Origin: Candidatus Peribacteraceae bacterium
Lineage (GTDB): Bacteria; Patescibacteriota; Gracilibacteria; Peribacterales; Peribacteraceae
Length of the DNA: 16,996 nt
Assembly: GCA_018061525.1 (NCBI GenBank)
Contig: JAGOUB010000008.1
Coordinates: 1 to 16,996 of the forward strand
Direction: 5' to 3'
The notes beneath the pieces were generated by a model, which had not been told where the DNA came from, did no database searches, and worked only from the letters and a program-made list of their open reading frames with translations. The position numbers were made by a program, and so were the translations under genes. Below, one piece after another: positions 12,970 through 16,996 of the stretch (its first letter is position 1; each line of letters begins with the position of its first letter).

Positions 12970-13590
12970 TCACTTCAAAACGACAGCGAAGAAATGATGA
13001 TACTGGCTCTCAAATGGAATGAACTCTTCTTCAATCTCTCCGATCTCTTTCAGAGCGGCGCGGATGCGGCTGGGCGGATAACCCTGCTTGCCGATCTCCC
13101 AGTAATGCTGGCCGTCGAAGGTGTGCGCGGGTGCGTGTGGAATCTTGAAGGCGACCTTCAGTTCCGGCAGCAGCGGCAGCTTGAGCGAGCATTTGAAGGC
13201 CGGGCCGTAGTGCGGAAGGCTGATGATGACGTGCGTGCGGGCGATGCGGGCGAGTTCCTTGAGCGCGGCCGGGAAGCTCTCGAACGGCAGGTGCTCCAAT
13301 ACTTCGAAGGCGCAGGCGATGTCGACGTCGCGGTCGGGGAGTGGGATGGCCGTCACCGAGCCGATGATGTCCGGGTGCAGGTCCTCGGCCACGTCGAGGC
13401 TGCGGTACTGCACGGCCGTGTTGCGGCGCAGGTAGTCGCCCACCAGGCCGTCACCCACGCCCACTTCCAGCACCGACGCTGGCTTGCGGTCGAGCAGGCA
13501 GCCGAGCTGGCGCTGGTAGCTCACGAAGCGGCCGCCCGCGGCGTAGCGGCGGAAATCGTAGGCGTCCTTGTCGACCTGCTTCTGTTCCAT
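12970..13590 (-). CDS. Class I SAM-dependent methyltransferase
   Basis: The 206-residue protein has the methyltransferase-11 type fold signature: motif I VLEVGVGDG (40-48), the acidic end of strand 2 SLD (64-66), IPLPDRDVDIACAFEVLEHLP (split at about 82-102) as motifs around strand 4, and VIISLPHYGP (121-130). The C-terminal part with HTFDGQHYWEIG and YPPSRIRAALKEIG is typical of methyltransferases found in polysaccharide and envelope clusters. The substrate is probably a sugar or lipid-linked glycan, judged by context only. The ATG at 13590 is supported by TACGAT ending 7 nt upstream; no ribosome site is present. It is divergent from the neighbouring GT4. Confidence 0.88.
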   Translation of the reverse strand: MEQKQVDKDAYDFRRYAAGGRFVSYQRQLGCLLDRKPASVLEVGVGDGLVGDYLRRNTAVQYRSLDVAEDLHPDIIGSVTAIPLPDRDVDIACAFEVLEHLPFESFPAALKELARIARTHVIISLPHYGPAFKCSLKLPLLPELKVAFKIPHAPAHTFDGQHYWEIGKQGYPPSRIRAALKEIGEIEEEFIPFESQYHHFFAVVLK

Positions 13591-13597
13591 GCGCCCA

Positions 13598-13603
13598 ATC
13601 GTA
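13598..13603 (-). promoter_or_regulatory. -10 element of the methyltransferase gene, probably leaderless
   Basis: TACGAT on the minus strand ends 7 nt before the ATG at 13590. No -35 match. Confidence 0.45.
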
Positions 13604-13622
13604 CAGTTGCGGCCATTCTTTC

Positions 13623-13631
13623 TGCTAGGCT
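13623..13631 (+). promoter_or_regulatory. Extended -10 of the 13641 glycosyltransferase gene, near-leaderless
   Basis: TGC-TAGGCT ends 9 nt before the ATG at 13641. The hexamer is the same as that before sufU. Confidence 0.5.
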
Positions 13632-13640
13632 TCCCCCATC

Positions 13641-14702
13641 ATGCAGCGTGTCGTCGTCTTGTCGGCGTTCCTGAGGCCGTTTCGCAGCGGCGCCGAGGCG
13701 TGCGCGGAGGAAGTGTCGACGCGCCTGCAGGGCGAGTTCGAGGTGCGGATCGTGACGGCCCGACTGCGCCGCGATCTCCCGAAAGAGGACATGGTGGATG
13801 GCGTGCCCGTGACGCGCGTCGGTCTTGGCTTCTCTGCTGATAAGTACCTGTTCCCGCTCCTGGCGCCGTTCGCCGCGCAGAGGCTCAAACCCGATCTCAT
13901 CCACGCCGTGCTGGAGTCGTACGCCGGCCTGGCGATGATCGGCTGCTCGTGGCTCTTGCCGCGTGTCCCGCGCCTGCTCACCTGCCAGAGCACGAACACC
14001 GCCCTGCTCGTGGGGGCGATGCATCGCGCCGCCATACGCCTAACAGTGATCAGCCGCTCTCTCGTGGCTCGCGCTGCCGGTTTTGGCCGTCGCGACGCCG
14101 TGCTCATCCCCAATGGCATTCCGCTCAGCGCCATCCGCCAGGCCTGCGCCGCGCATCCGAAGGTCCCCGGCCGTTTGGTCTTTGTCGGCCGCCTCGAACC
14201 GATGAAGGGGATCGATACGCTGCTGCACGCTTTTGCGGCCGCGCACGAACGCATCCCGGGCTGGTCGCTGCGGATCGTTGGCGACGGGAGTGAGCGTAAG
14301 AATCTGAAGGCGCTCACGGCGGAGCTCGGACTGGAGGGGCTGGTCACGTTCACGGGCAAGCTCGACCACCGTGCCGTGCTCAAGGAGTTCGCCGAGGCCG
14401 AGATCTTCGCGGGGCTCTCGCGCAGCGAGGCGCTGGGCAACGTCTTCTTGGAAGCGCAGGCTGCGGGCTGTGCGGTGCTCGGTACTGAGACCGGCGGCAT
14501 CCCCGATATCGTCCCGCCCGGCTGCGGCACGCTCGTACCCGTGGATGACTCCGTTGCCGCCTCGGGCGCGCTCATCAGCCTGGCGGAGGATGCGGCGCTG
14601 CGCTCGGCCATGGCCGCGGCCGCACAGCAGAACGCCGCCGCCTACGATTGGGACGCGATCGCGGCGCGCTACGCCGCCGTCTACCGGGAGATGCTCCCTT
14701 AA
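13641..14702 (+). CDS. GT4-family glycosyltransferase
   Basis: The 353-residue GT-B enzyme begins with VVVLSAFLRPFRSGAE (4-19), the acceptor-side glycine-rich loop region. Its donor domain has IPNGIP (156-161), FVGRLEPMKGIDTLL (181-195; R184, K189), IVGDGSERKNL (212-222) and the E-x7-E motif RSEALGNVFLEAQA (E263, E271) followed by TETGGIPDIV. It lacks a signal peptide or clear membrane segment, so it acts in the cytoplasm or peripherally. It is a single-gene unit between divergent and convergent neighbours. Its TAA and the stop of the convergent GT2 gene are both contained in TTAA at 14699-14702. Sugar and acceptor unknown. Confidence 0.92.
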   Translation: MQRVVVLSAFLRPFRSGAEACAEEVSTRLQGEFEVRIVTARLRRDLPKEDMVDGVPVTRVGLGFSADKYLFPLLAPFAAQRLKPDLIHAVLESYAGLAMIGCSWLLPRVPRLLTCQSTNTALLVGAMHRAAIRLTVISRSLVARAAGFGRRDAVLIPNGIPLSAIRQACAAHPKVPGRLVFVGRLEPMKGIDTLLHAFAAAHERIPGWSLRIVGDGSERKNLKALTAELGLEGLVTFTGKLDHRAVLKEFAEAEIFAGLSRSEALGNVFLEAQAAGCAVLGTETGGIPDIVPPGCGTLVPVDDSVAASGALISLAEDAALRSAMAAAAQQNAAAYDWDAIAARYAAVYREMLP

Positions 14703-15646
14703 GACAGGAAGCGCGAGGCCGCCGTCCAGAGTGCGCGCAGCGTCAGGACGGGATGGCGCAGCGCCAGCATCGGCAGGTTGCCGCCGCCCTTGGCTGCCAC
14801 CACGCAGCCGGCTTTGCGGCGCGCCACGAAGCGGTCGACCATCTGCGCGAGCGAGCGCTTGAGCGAGGCCTTGGCGGCTGCGCGGACGGCCTTGTCCTTG
14901 GCGCCGGCCAACCTCTCGATCAAGGCGATGCGCTCAAAGAGACCTTTGCCCTCGCGCGCGTTCTTGGCGCTGGTGCCCTCGTCGTGCACGCGGAAGGTGC
15001 CGAGCGTCTCGTTGGCCAGGAACCAGTCGCCGTGCTCCAGGCAGCGGATCCAGTACTCGCTGTCGATCAATTGGAAGAAGCCCTCATGGAACGGGCCGAC
15101 GGCCTCCACCGTCGAGCGGCGGAGCATCGTGAAGATCGGCTCGCCGATGAGGTTCGGACGCAGGTCACGGTTGAGCCAGCGCACCAGGAACTCGCGGCCG
15201 GGGTAGAGACCCGCGGGCAGCTCGGCTTGGGCGGCGAGCACCTCCTCGTAAAAAGGTCGGTTCGGCACCTCGCCTTCGTAGTGGTAGCGGCGGCGAGCGG
15301 TGGCCAGGGCGGCCGTCGGCGCTGCGCGCAACGCTTCGACCATGCGGGCCAGATAGCCGGCATCCCAGAAGTCGTCTTGGAAGAGGAACTGCACGAACTC
15401 GCCCTGCGCGTGCGGTAAGCAGGCATTCCAGTTGGTGCCGATGCTCGTGGCGTTACTGGTGAAGATCTTGAAGCGCGGATCGGGGAACGTGTCTTTCTTC
15501 GGCTCGGGGTAGCCGGGCGCCGGCTGGTGCACGAGCACGCACTCCCAGTCCTCGAGCGTCTGCGCGAGCAGGCCCTGCAGCGCCTGCTGCAGGTAGGCCG
15601 GGTCCGTCTTGTAGAGCGGGACGAGGACGGAGACGAGCGGCGTCAT
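14699..15646 (-). CDS. GT2-family glycosyltransferase
   Basis: The 315-residue GT-A enzyme begins with VSVLVPLYKTDPAYLQQALQ (5-24), carries the metal-binding motif as FQDDFWD (89-95), LIGEPIFTMLRRS in the central part and the acceptor-side acidic pattern LIDSEYWIRCLEHGD. The C-terminal ~70 residues are helical and basic and may bind membrane. Its start overlaps the stop of the upstream GT2 gene in ATGA, so the two are cotranslated from one transcript starting near 16434. There is no ribosome site at its start. It is an inverting transferase of an envelope glycan by family; the substrate is unknown. Confidence 0.88.
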   Translation of the reverse strand: MTPLVSVLVPLYKTDPAYLQQALQGLLAQTLEDWECVLVHQPAPGYPEPKKDTFPDPRFKIFTSNATSIGTNWNACLPHAQGEFVQFLFQDDFWDAGYLARMVEALRAAPTAALATARRRYHYEGEVPNRPFYEEVLAAQAELPAGLYPGREFLVRWLNRDLRPNLIGEPIFTMLRRSTVEAVGPFHEGFFQLIDSEYWIRCLEHGDWFLANETLGTFRVHDEGTSAKNAREGKGLFERIALIERLAGAKDKAVRAAAKASLKRSLAQMVDRFVARRKAGCVVAAKGGGNLPMLALRHPVLTLRALWTAASRFLS

Positions 15647-16434
15647 CGCTGGGCGGAGGGTGAGAGCGGCGGCAGGGGCTTGGGGCCGTAGTGCAGAAAG
15701 TACTTCAGGCTGTCTTTCACGTGGATGCGGCCGGTGCGCTTGTGGATCAGCCGCCAGAGGTTGCCGCCCGACAGGCGCGCTTCGTGGTGCGTGGCGCGGC
15801 AGTCGCGCAGCTGGCGCACATGCAGTCCGGCGGCCCAGGCGTTCCGGCAAATAGCGACATCGGACATGAACAGGTGGAAGCGTTCGTCATGCCCGCCGAC
15901 GATCTTCATCGTCTCGCGCGTCATGAAGAAGAATGCGCCGGTCACCCAGTCGATCTCGGCCCATTCATTGTCGCCGAACTGCGGGCGCTCGGAGCGGGCC
16001 CGGCCCACGCGGCGCTTGATCAGCTCGAAGAAAGAGGGGAACGGACGGGCGCTGTCCTGCTCCTGGCCGCTCGGATAGAAGAGCCGCGGCGCGACGATGC
16101 CGGTCTCGGGATGCGCGTCTAAGTGGGCGACCAGCCGTTCGATGGTGTCGGCCGGCATGGTGATATCCGCGTTCATGGTGCCGATGATGCGGCCGGTCGC
16201 GAGCTTGTAGCCCAGGTTGTTGCCGTAGATGTAGCCATCGACGTCCGTCTCCAAGAAACGCACGTTCAATCCCGTCCAGCTATCGGCGGGCACCAGGTCG
16301 TTGGCGCCGTTGATGCGATTGTTGATGACGATGATCTCCGTCGCCGCGGGTAGGCGCGCCTGGCGCAGGGAGCGCAGGCACATTTCCACGTCCTTAGGCG
16401 TGTTCGAATGGAGGATGACGATCGAGAGGTCCAT
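15643..16434 (-). CDS. GT2-family glycosyltransferase, rhamnosyltransferase (WbbL)-like
   Basis: The 263-residue protein matches WbbL-type GT2 enzymes: LSIVILHSNTPKDVEMCLRS (3-22), YGNNLGYKLATGRIIGTMNAD (split at about 70-90; NAD is the metal-binding DxD equivalent), APRLFYPSG (115-123), WVTGAFFFMTRE (163-174) and the acidic base region FMSDVAICRNAW (189-200), usually FxEDxDLC, with Asp192 kept. It would add a deoxyhexose or similar sugar to a lipid-linked glycan. It is first in a two-gene operon, overlapping the next gene by 4 nt. The start is preceded by TGC-TATACT, 10 nt away. Confidence 0.9.
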   Translation of the reverse strand: MDLSIVILHSNTPKDVEMCLRSLRQARLPAATEIIVINNRINGANDLVPADSWTGLNVRFLETDVDGYIYGNNLGYKLATGRIIGTMNADITMPADTIERLVAHLDAHPETGIVAPRLFYPSGQEQDSARPFPSFFELIKRRVGRARSERPQFGDNEWAEIDWVTGAFFFMTRETMKIVGGHDERFHLFMSDVAICRNAWAAGLHVRQLRDCRATHHEARLSGGNLWRLIHKRTGRIHVKDSLKYFLHYGPKPLPPLSPSAQR

Positions 16435-16444
16435 GCCGGCGGGC

Positions 16445-16453
16445 AGTATAGCA
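16445..16453 (-). promoter_or_regulatory. Extended -10 of the two-gene GT2 operon
   Basis: TGC-TATACT on the minus strand ends 10 nt before the ATG at 16434, so the leader would be at most a few bases. No -35 match. Confidence 0.55.
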
Positions 16454-16487
16454 GCCGTTTTGCCCGGACGGAGCGGCCAAACGGCGC

Positions 16488-16493
16488 TAGAAT
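16488..16493 (+). promoter_or_regulatory. -10 element of the 16500 glycosyltransferase gene, probably leaderless
   Basis: TAGAAT ends 6 nt before the GTG at 16500. It is divergent from the GT2 operon promoter about 35 bp away. Confidence 0.5.
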
Positions 16494-16499
16494 GGCGGG

Positions 16500-16996
16500 G
16501 TGAAGATTGTGCTGGCGACGGGGATCTTCCCCCCGGACATCGGCGGCCCAGCGACGTACGCGGCGAACCTCGCCCGTGAGCTTGCTCATATCGGGCACCG
16601 TGTGACGGTGGTGACGTACGGCGCAGCGCGTCCGGCGACGGGCGACTACGGCGTGCGTGCGGTCGCTAAGGACGGCGGTCCGCTGCTGCGCTGGCGCCGC
16701 TACGCCGCCGCTCTTCGTGAAGAGGCGAAAGACGCCGACGTCGTCGAGGCGTTCTCCTCCGTGAGCGCCGGCATCCCGACGGTGTTCGCGCGCCTGCGCG
16801 GCCCCAAGCTGGTGCTGCGCCTGGGTGGCGATTTCCCCTGGGAGCGCGCCACCGATCGCGGCTACCCCAAGTCGCTGCGCGCCTGGTTTACCGAGATGCC
16901 CGCGAGCGCCCGCTTGATCGCGCCGATCCTCCGGCGCTTCGACCGTCTCGTCTTCTCCACGGCGTACCAACGCGAACTCTACGAGAAGGCCTACGC
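16500..16996 (+). CDS. GT4-family glycosyltransferase, N-terminal part (runs off the window)
   Basis: The frame is open from GTG at 16500 to the window end, 165 residues, with no stop. The N-terminus KIVLATGIFPPDIGGPATYA (2-21) followed by NLARELAHIGHRVTVVTYG is the classic GT-B acceptor domain start, in which the GGP loop binds the acceptor. LVLRLGGDFPWERA (about 103-116) is also common in bacterial GT4 enzymes. The donor domain lies beyond the window. GTG is chosen because a TAGAAT element ends 6 nt before it and because the family motif begins at residue 2. It is divergent from the GT2 pair. Confidence 0.88.
   Translation, partial: MKIVLATGIFPPDIGGPATYAANLARELAHIGHRVTVVTYGAARPATGDYGVRAVAKDGGPLLRWRRYAAALREEAKDADVVEAFSSVSAGIPTVFARLRGPKLVLRLGGDFPWERATDRGYPKSLRAWFTEMPASARLIAPILRRFDRLVFSTAYQRELYEKAY

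Noticed and set aside
12733..13674. 313-codon plus-strand open frame across repeat copy 2 and opposite the methyltransferase gene
   Set aside because: Crosses the repeat and then mirrors the methyltransferase gene; no motif or start signal.
1..16996. CRISPR array, toxin-antitoxin pair, transposase or phage gene
   Set aside because: No regularly spaced repeats, no transposase, integrase or phage motifs in any credible reading frame; the tRNA fragment is the only hint of past integration.
1..16996. Recoded UGA (as in Gracilibacteria/Absconditabacteria)
   Set aside because: TGA terminates several well-aligned proteins (HD hydrolase, SufU, SufS, GT-C-like, DPM1-like, DUF2304), and no family protein needs read-through.

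Overview
The window is GC-rich, gene-dense bacterial DNA using the standard code: TGA ends many genes and is not read through. It carries an envelope-glycan glycosyltransferase (GT) region, a minimal SufS/SufU pair, a tRNA gene and the RNase P RNA. The compact layout, small unknown proteins, many GT genes, the polyprenyl-phosphate GT plus DUF2304 pair, and the near absence of Shine-Dalgarno sites fit a GC-rich Candidate Phyla Radiation (Patescibacteria) genome. That assignment is inference; no taxonomic marker was compared.

Layout. 1-1344: C-terminal part of a DinG/XPD-like helicase whose DEAH box appears degenerate. 1389-2364: two tandem, diverged paralogues of an unrecognised ~137-residue protein on the minus strand, each with its own promoter, GGAGG ribosome site and terminator. 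2444-3835: polyprenyl-phosphate glycosylphosphotransferase that would start glycan assembly. 3836-4550: a dispersed repeat, then rnpB (minus strand) with terminator and promoter, divergent from an HD-domain nucleotidase (4551-5072). 5075-5213: tRNA-Thr(GGU) and a duplicated 3' half of it. 5293-7555: SufU and SufS on the minus strand, with an unknown plus-strand gene between them. 7598-12526: four-gene operon of a GT-C-like membrane protein, DPM1-like GT2, DUF2304 protein and GT4. 12527-12969: non-coding block with a hairpin, a ~150 bp imperfect palindrome and the second repeat copy. 12970-16996: methyltransferase, GT4, two overlapping GT2 genes and the start of another GT4.

Likely cooperation (inference): the phosphotransferase loads the first sugar-phosphate onto undecaprenyl phosphate; the cytoplasmic GT2 and GT4 enzymes extend the chain; the DPM1-like enzyme makes a lipid-linked sugar that the GT-C-like protein uses on the outer face of the membrane. 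SufS and SufU supply sulfur for Fe-S clusters.

The most notable cross-cutting pattern is at promoters. Nine of ten genes that head transcription units have a TANNNT -10-like element 6-10 nt before the start codon and no clear Shine-Dalgarno site, suggesting leaderless mRNAs. The two tandem paralogues and the two stable RNA genes instead have -35/-10 promoters with 16-17 bp spacers.
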